Part shown: one piece after another, positions 40,225-53,370 of the stretch
Numbering within the stretch: the first letter of the stretch is position 1
Layout: each line of letters starts with the position of its first letter
Origin: Cruorifilaria tuberocauda
Lineage: Eukaryota > Nematoda > Chromadorea > Rhabditida > Onchocercidae
Assembly (NCBI GenBank): GCA_013365365.1
Contig: JABVXU010000362.1
Location: 1 to 55,766 of the forward strand
Reading direction: 5' to 3'
Length of the DNA stretch: 55,766 bases
Program-made: the position numbers and the translations under genes
The notes under the pieces: model-generated
Databases searched by the model: none
Told to the model about the DNA's origin: nothing
Seen by the model: only the letters and a program-made list of their open reading frames with translations

Positions 40225-40860
40225 ATTATATTTCTTATCGCTTATGGTTTTTTATTGTTTCTATAAATATATTTCTGCTTTTTTAGCAAGTTTAAAATGT
40301 CAGATTGAAGCTGGAATTAATTTTCGTTTCCCAAAATCTTAAATTTGAAATTCGATTTTTGATACTTGTTATTTGCTTGTTTTCTTTCTTTTTGATCATA
40401 TTGTTTGCATTTATTGCTGTTATGCTTGTAATGAATTGATTTGAAAATAATATATTTGCTACACTGAAGAAATTTCTTCCCTGTTTGTTATTGTGGTTTT
40501 GATTTTTAAATAAAATTTAGTTATATTATTCTTAAAGGAGATAAAGTTGACGTTTCATACGGCTACCGACTCAGATATTCTATTTGTAAAAGCAAAGTTT
40601 CAGCGTCGAAATAATTTTATTTTTCCAAATATTTAATGGGTACATGGGAGGTCGGGAATACTTTGGTAATATGGTAAATCGAGTGACTAGGAAGTAAAAA
40701 TTAGAAACGTTTCCACTTTGTGCTAGCAGGCTTCAACATTCAGTTTTCGGTGAGTTCTGGTCTTGATTACTCGTTCCTTCTTTGTGTTTGAGGATATTTT
40801 ATTCAATTTCCTCCTATTACTAGTGCTTCATACTGGAACCGAAGTAAGGTTGTTGGTCGT
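40225..40860. other. WDR46-TMEM41B spacer
   Basis: Holds the WDR46 3' UTR, with AATAAA at about 40508, and the 5' leader of the TMEM41B gene. ATTCAG at 40738-40743 is one candidate splice or trans-splice acceptor upstream of the next start. A spacing over 600 bp is long for a nematode operon, so co-transcription is not implied. Confidence 0.4.
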
Positions 40861-42981
40861 ATGGCTTTCAACAAGTTCGTATTCCTGATATGCATCTTGT
40901 TTGTCATTTCCCTTATTCTATTTGCGCTGTATATCAACTTTCCAGAACTTACTGAGTAAGTTTAAGATCATTTTTCAGTCTGTTGTATTATTTTTGTTAA
41001 TGTTCCGAATATCACTACTGTTTTCCTGATCTCTGTTGTTTAATACTTCTGGAGATTGACTACTCTGGATCTTTATTTTTCTTCATTATTTGTAAATCTG
41101 GAAATTGTTTTCTGATAGGAGGAGGATTACATTGTATCCTTTATTTAAGTTGTCTGTGTGCTACTTTTATCAAGACATCTGAGTGGGAAGGCTACAACAA
41201 GGTCCTAATCAATGCAGTTTTTCTTATGAATTGATATCATTCTTCAAAAAGAATGACCGGTGCATTATTATTTTCATTTTAATATTCTGGTATATTTTAG
41301 TGATGAAAGAGTTGATTTTAAACTACCAAAAGATCTGACACAGGCAAAACGATTAGGTTTGGTTCTTTCAAAGTACAAGGAGAAACATTATTATACTGTC
41401 CTGTTTGGCATATCAACCATGTACATCGTGTGAGTTCTTGATTCTTTTTTCTTGGGTTGTACGTCGTTTGTGCTGTTTGTTCCTTGCTGTGAAAAATTAG
41501 CTGCTTTCAAGCTTCTAGTTCTTTTCCGTGTATATTCTGTATATTCTTTTTGGTTGTTATTCGAAATTATTTTCAAGATAAACTGTAGAATATAATTGCT
41601 GAATACAATATATTTGTTGTGTAAGATGTTATCCTTTTTTTTTGTCACTGCTTTTTCATAATGGGTCTTCTTTATCATTCATGTACATCCTAACTAGAAG
41701 GATTTCAACCGAAATAGTTCTGCTTTAGATATCACATATATTTTTGAGGAAGTTCCAGTTGCTTTGAAATAATCTCACCATCAGTATAATGAATGTATTT
41801 AAACATTTTAGATCATTTCTTTCTCTATTTTTAAATTTTCATTTTCGTGATTCATATTTTTATCTCTGTTTCAGATTACAGTCATTAGCTATTCCTGGTT
41901 CAATTTTCCTCACTGTTCTTTCAGGATATTTATTTTCATTTCCAACTGCATTATGTCTGGTTTGTACGGTAAGTTACTTTTTAAGTGCTTGCATAATTTA
42001 TTTCTTTTTTGTGAATAACTTCTCTTTCAATTATCTGTTAATTAGCACCAAGAAAATGACAAATATTGACAAATTTTAGTGTTCGGCTTGTGGCGCACAA
42101 ATATGTTATTTCTTTGCACTTCTATTTGGACGAGAACGAATTATGGCATTTGCACCAGAAAAAATAAGCAAATGGAAAAATGAGGTTTAATTATTAGTTT
42201 TCAAGTTTTAATCCTTATGTTATGTGTAGTTATAAATAATCCACCTCCATCCCAAGTGTCATCAGAAAAAAGCAGTGGAAGTTGGTAATGCATGACCATT
42301 TAGTTGATGCGGACTTTTGATTAATTTTAAAAAAGTAAAAGACTGTGGAAAAATTTTTTTAAGAAGGACAGTTTTTCAAAAGAATTGGTTTAGAAAGTCT
42401 GAAGTATTGAAACAATTTCTACAAATATTGTTATTTCATTAATTTGCTCCTTTAGACTTTGATTTTAATGTTTTAATTTTATTTTTGCTTCTTTTCAGAT
42501 TTCTGATTTTGATAGTCTTTTTTATTTTATAATTTTTTTGCGAATAACACCACTTTTGCCGAATTGGCTCATAAATCTTGCTTCGCCTATATTTAACGTT
42601 CCAGTATCAGCGTTTTTTTTCGGAACATTTTTGGGTGAGTGTTCTTTTTGTTTCTGATTCTTAGGTCGTAATGTAATCTATAAGTTTGTTTTATTTCACA
42701 TTTGATTCTTGGCTTTTTGTCATTTATTGCATTTCTTTTTACCGTATTTTTCCAGTGGCATCTGATTATGACTTTCAGGCGTAGCACCACCGTCGTGCAT
42801 CTACATCCAAGCAGGTGCAACTCTTCAAAGGTTAACACATATGGGAGCAGCTTGGTCATGGAGCGCCATATCAGTAGTAGCTTTTACTGCAGTACTCTCT
42901 TTGGTACCCATCTTCTATAAATGGCTAAATAAGGGCAGTGGAATTTCTAATAGATTAACGAAAAATATAAAAAGCACGTAA
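40861..42981 (+). CDS. TMEM41B: TMEM41B-type VTT (DedA-like) ER membrane protein
   Basis: ER phospholipid scramblase family that supports lipid mobilisation, autophagosome growth and lipoprotein export in animals. Six exons, about 253 residues (human TMEM41B 291): 40861-40955, 41301-41429, 41875-41968, 42080-42184, 42499-42634, 42779-42981. Seen: an N-terminal TM helix (about 5-27), a short loop with KLPKDL, a second helix (TVLFGISTMYIV), the VTT core AIPGSIFLTVLSGYLF, the conserved LRITPLLPNWLINLASPI motif and GTFLGVAPPS..YIQAGATL, then a last TM helix and a basic tail ending KST. Glycine/proline signatures are intact. All junctions are canonical. TMEM41A is the alternative, but the LPNWLIN motif and the ordering fit TMEM41B best. 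Confidence 0.93.
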
Positions 42982-45051
42982 ATATAAATTATGTGATTGA
43001 GTTCGCATATAAAATTTTGTCCTTAGAAGAGCTGTAGTACGAAACGGTTGAAGAAAAATTAATTTTTTCTAATGATGGTATAACAGCTGGAGTTCAATGA
43101 ATTCTGTTTCGTGAAAGATATGAAAAGGAAAAGAATTAAAATAGCGAAATTTTCTGTATTTTCAATCCGATAGAAGCTTGTCGACCAAGATAAATTTAGA
43201 ATAGTTAGACTCAATGATTTGAAATTTTTAAAAAACATTTGGACTGGAGGAAATGGTTCAACAACTAGTACCGTTAACCGCTCTCAAATTATTATTCACT
43301 ATTTGACAAGTGTCTCTATATCTTTGTATTTTCCTAAATCATTTATATCATAACTGAAAATTCTTCAAGTTTTTGTAAGCTTATATACGCGTTTAATTGT
43401 ATAGAAATATATCTTATTCGGTTTTTGATTGTCAATATTTTTAATGATTTGAGGATACAAATATATTTTTTATTTTTTTCGAATTATTCTTATCATGCTT
43501 TCTAAACCATTCTAGTGCTTTTAAATCTTCATAATGATAACATGACGTTTAAGTTTCTTTAGCGCAAAATAGTACACCGTCTTCTTTTTTTCATATCTTC
43601 AACGTCAAAGTAGATTTTCTACATAGAACAGTTTTAAGGTATGAACAAAGAATAATATAATAATGGAAGAAAGCTAGTAGGTCTTGTCATTAAAGTTTAC
43701 TAAGTCATTTTATTAATTTAATCATCGTATTGATTCAAGCTCATGGAACCTTCTAGAATAAAGGGACATTATCATTCTAACTCGTGAAGTTCTGACTATA
43801 TGTCAGTAAATACCACAGAACTAGCAATCTTTTATAACGATGTATTAATGTGATGACTCGAGGATAAAATGAAGTTCGTTCTTGAAATATCACTAGAATA
43901 TGATTACTTTTCTTGAAATAGCCACGGTATTTAGGAGGGACTTAGTTCATTTAAATAATGGTAATAAATTTGTTTTAAAATTATAAATCGTTCTGAAATA
44001 GAAGGACATTATTATTGGAATGACAGCTTTTTCGTTTTATATATAATGTGATGTTTAATGACTAAGTCATAAATTTTCTCAGCTGAATTCTAGTTTCCGC
44101 TCTTACAAAACTCGTACATATTTCTGACTGACTTATCATATTCTTTTTTTCAGTTTCATATTTTTATTAAAAATCTTCCCATTCATGTCTTTATTCACTG
44201 TCATTTAAATTTGCATCACTGATTGTGTTTCATAGCTTTACGCTAAAATGATTCAATTAGTTCTGCAAATTTGTTATGTTGCTAATTTTCTTATGGTAGT
44301 AACTGATAGCTATTGATTTTACTCGTCTGTGATAAAATTTCTACAGAAAGATGTTCTAAAACCTGTATTTTTGTACATCTCAGAGCTTTCTTAACCAAAC
44401 TAAACTTTTCACCGTTATGTCTTTGATTCTGTATTCGCTTTTGAGCATCGGTTATCTTTTTCGAACCCATTTCAAATTATCTCAAAGTCACGTTTTGATA
44501 AGTGTCTTTGTTAGTTTTAATGAATGAATTTATTTTCTACAAGAAAAATCACATCGAACAAAACAACAATCTTTAAATCAAGCACCCGTCAGAGATTTCG
44601 TTTTGAAATAGTCGACGTCATTTTTATGGAACGGAATCGTAATAGTCGAATTCGAGATATAAATTGGATTGGTAGACACAAGTACATAAATTAACTTAGC
44701 TACAATTTGAACCGTAGGCTAGAGGCATTTCTACTATGATATCGCCGGATGAATATCGAAATTTGTTTTTCCCTAATTTTGGTTCATATAAGTGAGAGAA
44801 CGAGTTTTGTGCCTCTCGCTTTGACAGCATGCCTGAGAATTTGTTGGTAACTTCCTTGAGAGATTATTTTTCAACAATTTCAGTTTTTTTTTTTATGTCA
44901 GTATAAAATATGCAGTTTTGTTTAATGTATATGAAAACAAGGAAACCATTCTTTTAGAATTCATTCCATATTATTCTGGGAAATAACAGAACCGATAGTT
45001 ACGTTCAGTGTTGCAGTTCTAAAACTTTAGAACCCTCACTAAATCGAACTC
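42982..45051. other. Convergent spacer, no gene seen
   Basis: Lies between the 3' ends of the plus-strand TMEM41B gene and the minus-strand unrecognised gene. AT-rich, with no frame over about 60 codons carrying splice signals. No repeats of note. Confidence 0.5.
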
Positions 45052-47584
45052 TTAATCGAGTGACAGTTCATCGCTTGGAGTTTTTGTTTTTCTTTGATTG
45101 ACTTCTTCATGTGGCCTGAAATAGGTAATTCGAATTAAAAGTGATTATTGATTTGTGTCAAATTTTGCTGAAATACTCAGTGGATTAAAAACAATTAGGA
45201 ATAACAAGTCAGGTATTGAATACCAAGCACTTCAGTGCTTTTTGGAATTAAGTAATTAAATTCATGTCTTAGGTAAAAAATGAATTTGAAATACCTGATT
45301 CCTGAAACACCGGATTCTATTATTGAAGGTAATGAGGAAATAAATTTGCAATCATCATTAAGACCACAAATTTTTAAGGCATTTACGAAAGCGACTAATT
45401 TAATAACTGTAAAACCGATCAAAATTGGATGATCTTTCAACTGCAAAACAACTAAGCACATCTGCTTTCCGGAATCGCTTCTGAAATTTATCATTTTGAT
45501 TTTTGAAATTAACAGTATTATACCGGCATTATATAAATTAAGTATACTAAACTCATCTAAACATATCCGATGTCGGATATAAACTGCGAAAATTAAATTT
45601 CAAGTAAATTCAGAAAGTATGATTTTAAAACTTGGTAGTTTAATTTTCATCCCTTCTGTTGAATGTTAGAGAAACTTGGAAGTGATGATGGAATGTAGAC
45701 AGTTTGCAGAGAGGACGAAACATTTCCGAAATTTCAACCATTGTGTACTTGCGAAAGTGATTTTCAAACTTTTCGTTAAACGATAGTACACTTCCAAAGA
45801 GTATTAGAGAATTTGAAAATACAGAGATTAAGGAATAAGAGGTATAACAGAATGGAATTCGAAAATTGTCGAAAAAGTGTGTGGGTCAAAAAACGTGGAA
45901 TTGATCTGGTAATTGTGAAGTGCAGTAGTCGTGGTGAAATAGAATATGATGATAATTGAAGAGAGACTGATAAGAATTCTCAGTGCTGGAGAGAGTTAAG
46001 AAAATATTCGAGAAAGTCTAGATGGTAGCTTTAGCAAGGGAAATGAAGATGAGTGTTGAATTTGAGATTTTTTTAAAGGCGGTCATTATTTTCGCTCTAA
46101 TGGCGTAAATTATCATCATCATTTGATTTAGTTGCAACTAATATGCTTTTTTTGGATCTGGTTCTTGTTTGTTTCGATTTGGTTTCACAAATAAATTACC
46201 TTTGTGGATCAGCCGCCCACCAAACGGAATTCCGCGAAAGGCCCCACGATCGGCAAATGTTACCCGTTAATTGTCCTTCGTTATCAGTATGAAAAACTGC
46301 GGCAATATCATTTGTATAAACAGTTCTTGTGCTTTGTGTCTGTAATTGCATTTTATTCAAAGAAATGAATTGACCGGAAATTTGAACTGTCTGGGATTCA
46401 TTATTGAAACTGTTGTATGAGATGAAATAAAACGAAATATGACACAAGAAGTTTACTAAACTTCGAAACGAGTTTTATGATAATAAAAATATTAAGTTTT
46501 GCATTGAATTCTAACTTTATGTTGTTCTGCAAGATTACTGATTTGAAATTAGAAATTTAGAAACGTCAAAATTAAAGGGAAAACAAAAACAAAAGAATAG
46601 AAATCTATTATTGTTATTCTGGCTATAACTATATGCATGTTCACGCTATGTTCACGCTACATTAATTATAATGTTACAACGACAAAGAAAAAATATTTAC
46701 GTTATAGTAACAGCTTGAATCGACAAACTGATCGCTTTGTACATAATATCCATAAATGTGAACTTTCCGATCAACAGTTACAGCACAGTATGGGTCCTGA
46801 TAAACAGCTGGTGTTGATTGAAAATGATGGCTTTCATCGTACACTGTTTCAGACTGGCCAGAATTATTTTCGCTATGATGGGGTAAATTAGCATCATCCG
46901 AACCTTAATTTGTTTATATAATCAAATTATCAAATGACTATTAGTAGTGAATGCAATAGAAAATTTTTTCCATTGAGAATTTGTTTTTTTCCTTTCTTTT
47001 TAAATTCCATCAGTTTCAATTTTAACAGCAAAGAAAAGTTTAATTACTGTAATCAGAATACTTCATAGATTTCATAAGTTAAATCAGTATTCTTAGCATT
47101 GTCAGCTTCATTACTTCATCTTTCTAGAAAAGTAAGTCTAATAAATATTCAACTCTTTAGTTTGTCATGTGATTAAAATTTGAGGACCAATTCTTGACAA
47201 TTTAACGAATTTTAGATAAAATTCATATTAATCTATTTTTATCGACTCACCATTATCTTCTAATATTTGTTTCATTTGATTATCATCACTTATATTTTGA
47301 TGTATTTCCGATTGCTTATTTCTCCGTTCTGTTGCGTAAAAATTATGTGATGCAATTTTCATTAATTGACGACGTAGTAAATGCAAAATATTAATTCGAT
47401 CACGGCGATTTTTTCGATTGCCGGAGATTTCAGATTTAGTATGATCATGAATTTCGGGTAATGATCCGTTAAATTGTAAATGCTGATGGGATGAGGTAGC
47501 TAGATAAGATTGATCTGTTACGGCTTCTCGGATAACAGTTTCACTCATAATTGGTATGAATAATGCTGGAGTACTGCCAGTCAT
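45052..47584 (-). CDS. Unrecognised five-exon protein
   Basis: I do not recognise this gene. Five exons, about 325 residues: 47251-47584, 46701-46903, 46200-46390, 45295-45480, 45052-45115. All phases join and the total is divisible by three. Start is the first ATG, seven bases after a GATTTCAG acceptor (47592), a likely trans-splice site. Residues 1-112 are polar with a basic stretch (RKNRRDR, LLRRQLMK); about 113-150 are His/Ser/Asn-rich; about 151-245 look folded, with Tyr- and Cys-containing segments (DPYCAVTVDRKVHIYGYYV, ICRSWGLSRNSVWWAADPQ); about 253-285 are hydrophobic (DHPILIGFTVIKLVAFVNAL) and could be a buried helix or one membrane segment; the tail is charged (HEEVNQRKTKTPSDE). 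No signal peptide. The exon 2-3 junction (acceptor CCCAG at 46391) is the least certain; an alternative CAACAG lies 18 bases upstream on the minus strand. Confidence 0.7.
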
Positions 47585-47590
47585 TTGATT

Positions 47591-47598
47591 CCTGAAAT
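47591..47598 (-). other. Probable trans-splice acceptor of the unrecognised gene
   Basis: GATTTCAG on the minus strand ends at 47592, leaving a 7-base leader before ATG at 47584. No upstream coding exon was found. Confidence 0.5.
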
Positions 47599-48116
47599 CA
47601 AAATTTCAAGGTTCATATTATCGAATATTCAAAACTAAGTATGAATAAGAGTAGTTACAATCAGAATCAAAAATTCAAAAATGATATGAAAAGTAATCAA
47701 TATATCTATTTAATTCTATTTAATAAAAAAATCCGTTTAATGCAATTACTGATTTTCAATTAATACATCTCTCTTCATAAAAAAGTAATCACTGTAATAG
47801 CTGCAGGTTTAATACTAGTAATTTTTGTATTAACAAATTCGCAATATAAATAAGAATTTCCCTACGTGATTTATCTTGAATTTGATTATTTAAATGCAAA
47901 CGTTTTCAGACTATCCCTTTTTCTTTCAAAAAACGCAAGTCATTAAAGAATTTTAGTAAATATGTATTATTTAATATATACGGAAATAGTTAAAATTTAG
48001 CAATTACTGATAGAAATGAGGCATATGTTTGCTTTTCCATAAATTAAAAATTCATCTGCGATGCGTCAGAAACTCACTTCAGACACGTTACGTGACTAAA
48101 GATTCATTTCAGAAAG

Positions 48117-48545
48117 AAGCTTTCAGGATAAAGTGAGAAAAAGAAGAGGGAGAGAGAAAGGTTAAAATAGAGAGAGAATAATAGCCACTCGTGCGATCAA
48201 AGAACCCTAGATTGGTTTGTGATATGTGGATATAACAAGCATCATTAAACCGCTCCTTCCTCTTTTTTCTTTTTTTTCTCTCTTGAAGGAAAAAAATCTA
48301 TCTCATCAACACAGAGAAAGAGAGAGAGGGACAGAGAAGGAAGGGAAGAAAGAGGGGGAAAAGAGTGCTAGGCTGATTCCTTCTTGGATATCGTTTTTTT
48401 CGGATGATACCATAAATGGTTTCCTCCATTTTTAATGATTTCTTTTTCACCTAATAATGCTAATTCCTAATTTAAGAACAGATTAGAAAGAGAAGCAAAA
48501 AGGGCGAGAGAGAGGAAGAGAAAAAAATTGATAATTTGGATAGAA
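48117..48545. repeat. Purine-rich (GA/GAAA) tracts
   Basis: Several blocks of nearly pure purine on the plus strand (about 48119-48178, 48312-48364, 48483-48529), separated by pyrimidine runs at 48251-48290. Mirror-like polypurine/polypyrimidine DNA of this kind can form triplex structures. Confidence 0.6.
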
Positions 48546-48979
48546 AGATAATGGCAAAAGTTTCGGATCAAGAAGAGAAATCTGCGAAGTAATAATGATT
48601 GCTCAATTTAACGCTTATTTTTTTCACCGTAAAGAAATTACCGCAGATGTGAGAAGATATCGAAAGAAGAGAAAGCTGAATCTCAGTATTAAAAACTTAT
48701 CTAAACTTCTAACAAAAAAACAAAAGAAGGAAAGGGAAAGGGAAAGAGAAAAAAACCACAAATTCTCATTGCTTCTTTTCGGCTTCTTTTTTCTGATGTA
48801 TCAGATGGAAAATATGTGTTGAATGAGTTCTATAAGCATATATGATCGTATAAGCAATATATAATTTAGCTATGGATAATAAACTGGAGGAATGTATCAA
48901 TACGGTGATAAGTAAAAATGAAAAAAAAGTAGTTTTAATGTAAGTTTGAGTTTACTCAAAAGGTTCCAAATATGCATCA

Positions 48980-49015
48980 CAAGAAAGAGAAAGAAAGAAA
49001 GAAATTAAAGAAAGC
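48980..49015. repeat. (GAAA)n-like tract
   Basis: Imperfect tetranucleotide repeat AAAGAAAGAAAG, continuing the purine bias upstream. Confidence 0.6.
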
Positions 49016-50115
49016 ATAATTTAGAATTGAATTTTAGTTGAATATATACATGAAATAACAAACTTCAATTAATGAATGCTTCAAGAATATGATACTATTA
49101 TTTTAAGAATAATGTAATTAATAATTTTTAATTACCACTAAAATTAGGATAAGTTACGATAGATAAGGAAGATATCAATTAACAAGGCAGAAAACAGCAA
49201 ATTTCAATATAAAACGAATCATTTATGGTAACGTTTTTCTTATTCCTTCTAAAAGTAACATTTTATTTACCACCAATCGATCCATTCTTATCTTCCAAGT
49301 ATCACTTTGATTTATCTGACGTCAAATGTGACGGAAGAAAAGCAAAATCTGAGATAAAAACGCGTCACGCGATCTCTTTGTTCTCTTTGTTTTGTTCAAA
49401 TAAATTATTTCTTAAGTGTGAACTTCCTTTCTCCTAATATATGTATAGCTCGAAAATTACTAAAATGACATCATCGTAATTAATTATAATTCAAACATAT
49501 TAAATTACATCAATGAATCACGTTTTCATTCCATTATCTTTCATTCATTTAATGTTTAATATCAAAAATAACAAATGTCATTATTTTTCTTTTCATTTCA
49601 AAGCATTCGAAATCGTTTAGAATTTTTTTTTAATTAAAATTTTCAACAAATTATGGATTTTCTGTTTGGTTTAGATTTAATGCTATGCATGGTTTATATT
49701 TGGTTGGAAATTCAAATTCAAATGTTTAATTTCTATTCAGAACATATCAGCACCAAATTAAAAAGAAATTTCCCATGAATTTTATATTAATTGACCATCT
49801 GCTACTTGAAAAGCGACAGTTGGAGAAACGTGCAATTTTCGTACTATTTACTTTCGAAAAAGAATTGCTTGATTATTTATGATGATAATCCATTGTAACA
49901 GAACGTTGAATAAGTGTAACATAAATGCGATTTGGAAATTTCATTCAATTCAACTACTTATGTCGTTTTACCTAGTTAATGCTTATTTACAATTATTGAT
50001 GCTATCTTTCTCATTAATTAGTAAAAAAGGAAACGAAATAAAGAAAGCGATATAGTTTCGGTTACAAATTGATAATTATCCGAAAAATCAGACTAACAAA
50101 TTTATTCGTGTAATT

Positions 50116-50343
50116 AATGATAATAATAAGATAATAATGATAATAGCAATTATTACTAAAAATGACAATAACAACAGTAATAACGGCAATAATAATTAGT
50201 AATAATAATAACAATAATAATAATGAATAATAAAAAAAGTAAATAATAATGAATAATAATTAATAGTAATAATAATAATAATATAAATAATAATAGTGAT
50301 AGTGATATTAATGGTAGTAAGAGTAATAATGATAAAAATAATA
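50116..50343. repeat. Long imperfect (AAT)n / (ATA)n microsatellite
   Basis: About 230 bp of AAT/AATG/ATAATA units with scattered interruptions, the longest simple repeat in the window. Confidence 0.9.
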
Positions 50344-51297
50344 AGAAATGAATTGACGGCGAAAAATGGATATTTCGTTTTTCATCATCAACTCATTTTA
50401 CTTTTCTCATTGAAATGAATTCAATTCACTTTTACAATCTGTTGAAGGATGTGAATTTGAAATCATTTTGTTACATTAATTTCAAGCAAATAAACAATAA
50501 TTAACTTCTATTTATTTTTGATTGGTTGATAAGTTGAAGCAATAAAAATGCTTATAATTTTTACCGGTAGTTACGATCAATTATTGCGCCAAATGGTCTT
50601 TCTTTTAATTATACGGAAATTTTCCATGAGATATGAAACATCCAATCATCCCGGAAAACTTGAACTGAGTAATGAATTTGTTGTACGGTCTGTGATGACA
50701 ACTATCCGCAGACTCGACGAGGGTATTGTAATTGTTGAAAAGATATGAAAGGTGCCAATGATGGCGCAAAAAAAGTGTGAGCTAAAAAACAAAAAGAAGA
50801 GGAAAAAATCATGGGAAAGGTAAGGAAAGGAATAAAATTGATGTAAAAAAATGAGGAAAGGTCAGCTTGATGTTTGTCGGTAACGGTACTGAAATCATTG
50901 CTATGTTCCATGGAAAAAACTGACATAAAGAATTGAAGAAATGAAAAAAAAATTTATAAAAAAAACAATGATAATATCAGTATGGAAAAATTATTATAAT
51001 TTCAATAATTCTATATAAATTATGGAATATTACATTTCCTATAATTATTAGTCATTCCAGAATAATTAAGGAAATAGAAATGAATAAGTAAAGAAAATGG
51101 GAAAAAATGAAAAAACAAAAATAGGTAAAGCGGATGGTAAATGAAGTGATAACACTTCTTTCAAGGATGCCAAATATTTCTGGAAATTCTCTTTTTTTTT
51201 TGAAAATACGGTGAAGGTAAAATGTTAAGCAGATATCGGCACATGCTAGTTAAGCATATAATTGATTTTCCTAAAGTCAATAAGTATCACTATTACT

Positions 51298-51397
51298 GTA
51301 ATAATTTTATTATTATTATTATTTATTATTATTAATTTTTACTACTATTACTGTTGTCGTTGTTATTTATTATTATCATTATTATCATTATTATTAC
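51298..51397. repeat. (ATT)n microsatellite
   Basis: About 100 bp of TTA/ATT units, complementary in sequence to the AAT repeat 1 kb to the left. Confidence 0.85.
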
Positions 51398-52070
51398 CAA
51401 TTACTGTTTGATTTATATCCTTCATTGACTGTCCAATTGTAAGAAATGTTTGCCTTATTTTAATGCCGTTAATAGCTAAAGTAATTTTTTTCTTGTCATA
51501 CAAAATGTGCTAGATAATTAGTCTCTTGCATAATATGATAGTAAATTAGGTAAGGTGGAATGTTATCTTTAATAAAAAGAAAGATAAATAATACTGAAAT
51601 GTATTGAGGAATTATCTTACACAAATTTATTTATTACCTTCAAGATCGATTACGTGACGTAATTGCACCGTAACAATACCAAAATGATCACTCTTGAATA
51701 AATTTCGATTTAATAAGAACATAAAATTTACCTGAATATTTTTACTAGATAATTTCAGTTATAACAAAAAAAAAGTTTAGTTTAAATTTAAATTTTCAGA
51801 TCAATTTAGTTGAGGAGAAAGGAAAGAATTAAGTGGAATAGAAAAACTTGAAGAAGAAAAAGGGTGGTTGGCATAGTTGTTTTAAGAACTTAGAAAAGTT
51901 GAAATATATACCATCATCCAATCCTTGTACTCTTCCTCTCCTATCATAGTTTCACCAGTATCATAATTGATGATCATTATTTCAAGCGGAAATTTAGAAT
52001 TTTTCAGATCAAAGAGTTTCTTTTCATGCTTGCACTTCTGCAATCTGTTACATCTTTTCACTTCCACATC

Positions 52071-52110
52071 CCCTCTCTCTCTCTTTCTCTTTCTCTTTCC
52101 TTTTTTCTTC
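52071..52110. repeat. CT-rich tract
   Basis: (CT)n followed by TCTCTT-type units; simple repeat. Confidence 0.6.
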
Positions 52111-52307
52111 CATTGCTTTCAAACTTGTCCTTGATGAAATTTACATCACTTCAAAGAGAAAATTCATCTTGTAAATGCAACATGCCTAATGATTAAACTT
52201 ATCTATCATTTCATTTTTCAACACTGATAATGTGTTTGATAATAATTTGGTTAAATTTGTCATGAAAGTTTAACTTTTCTTTCTTAAAAAATCAATAATG
52301 GTCTGTT

Positions 52308-52373
52308 GGAAAAAGTATAAGAACGGAAATTAATTTCATCGGAAAAAGTGTAAAAATAGAAATTAATTTAATT
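52308..52373. repeat. Imperfect 33-bp direct repeat
   Basis: Two adjacent units, 52308-52340 and 52341-52373, each GGAAAAAGT..TAA..GAAATTAATTT, differing at a few bases. Confidence 0.6.
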
Positions 52374-53310
52374 AAAAATTTATTAAAAAATTTAATTCTC
52401 TACTACTCTTGCAATAATAACATTTTTTTTGTTGTAATTTATATGGTTAAAGAAAAAGTGTGCCGAGAAAGGGAAGAAATTAAACAGTGTGACGAAATTT
52501 GTACAAACAAAGAAAGTTATGAAGAATGTATTAGAGAATATTTGAGGGATCAAAATTGTTTACTCAAACGACTTTTCATCTTCCTGAAGCTACAATTCAA
52601 AGTGACTGTTTGAAGAAATGATTTCCGGTAACTGTGAAAGTTGCACAGGAAAGAAGAAAGAAAACGATTTACGCTATGAAAACTCTAAAATTGATATTTT
52701 CGCCATAACTCAATATAGCTCACATATCATGATGATACGAGCAGTCTAATTAGACCACACTTTGCAAATAATTACTATTATAATTTTTAATGACATTTTG
52801 TGGCTCGCCTCTATCATCTTAAATAATTTCTATCATAGTTAGCTTTATCTTGCTACATGCAATCTTCAAAAATTATGTTTTACCGCAATTTAATTACCAG
52901 TAAACAAATATTCTATCTTTTAATTATCTGTTATGTAAAGATAACTTTTTATGAAAATAAGTGAGCAGATTAGATATTTAATGAAATATAAGTGGTAGCT
53001 ATGGTTAAGCAATTGAAAATTAAAGTTATATTATTGAAAATATTTGCAAAAGCTAATGAAAAAAAAAAGAAACGGAAGTGGTGGTAATAGAACTATCAGT
53101 GATGCCAACATTTGGAATTTTGTATAAATCCGACTACTTTGACACGGGAAAACAGAGTATAATAAATGTAAAAGTGAGTGGCTTTCAAAAAGTCGCCTTC
53201 TAACTCGCACTTTCTCTGTCCTTTTTATTCCAACCCTCCCCGCACTCTCGAGGGAAATTGCTTTAAATATGCATATTTATATAACCGTACGATTCATAGA
53301 AATATATTTC

Positions 53311-53370
53311 ACATACAGACATACACATACACACACACACACATATACATACACATTACATGCACACATA
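53311..53370. repeat. CA-rich microsatellite
   Basis: Imperfect ACATAC units flanking a run of (CA)n at 53329-53342. Confidence 0.8.

Noticed and set aside
41789..42079. 96-codon plus-strand open frame across TMEM41B exon 3
   Set aside because: It is exon 3 extended into both flanking introns; the true boundaries are 41875-41968.
46637..46891. 84-codon plus-strand open frame
   Set aside because: It is the complement of exon 2 of the minus-strand unrecognised gene, whose frame has splice signals and matching phases on both sides.
16499..47584. Operon organisation of the codirectional neighbours
   Set aside because: Intergenic gaps of 640 bp or more, with no clear SL2-type U-rich intercistronic element, do not support an operon.
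49225..49437. 70-codon plus-strand open frame with a signal-peptide-like start
   Set aside because: Hydrophobic N-termini are common by chance in this T-rich DNA; no exon partners found.
50548..50748. 66-codon plus-strand open frame with fairly balanced composition
   Set aside because: Protein-like at a glance, but short, isolated, without a recognisable domain or acceptor close to the ATG. It would need transcript evidence.
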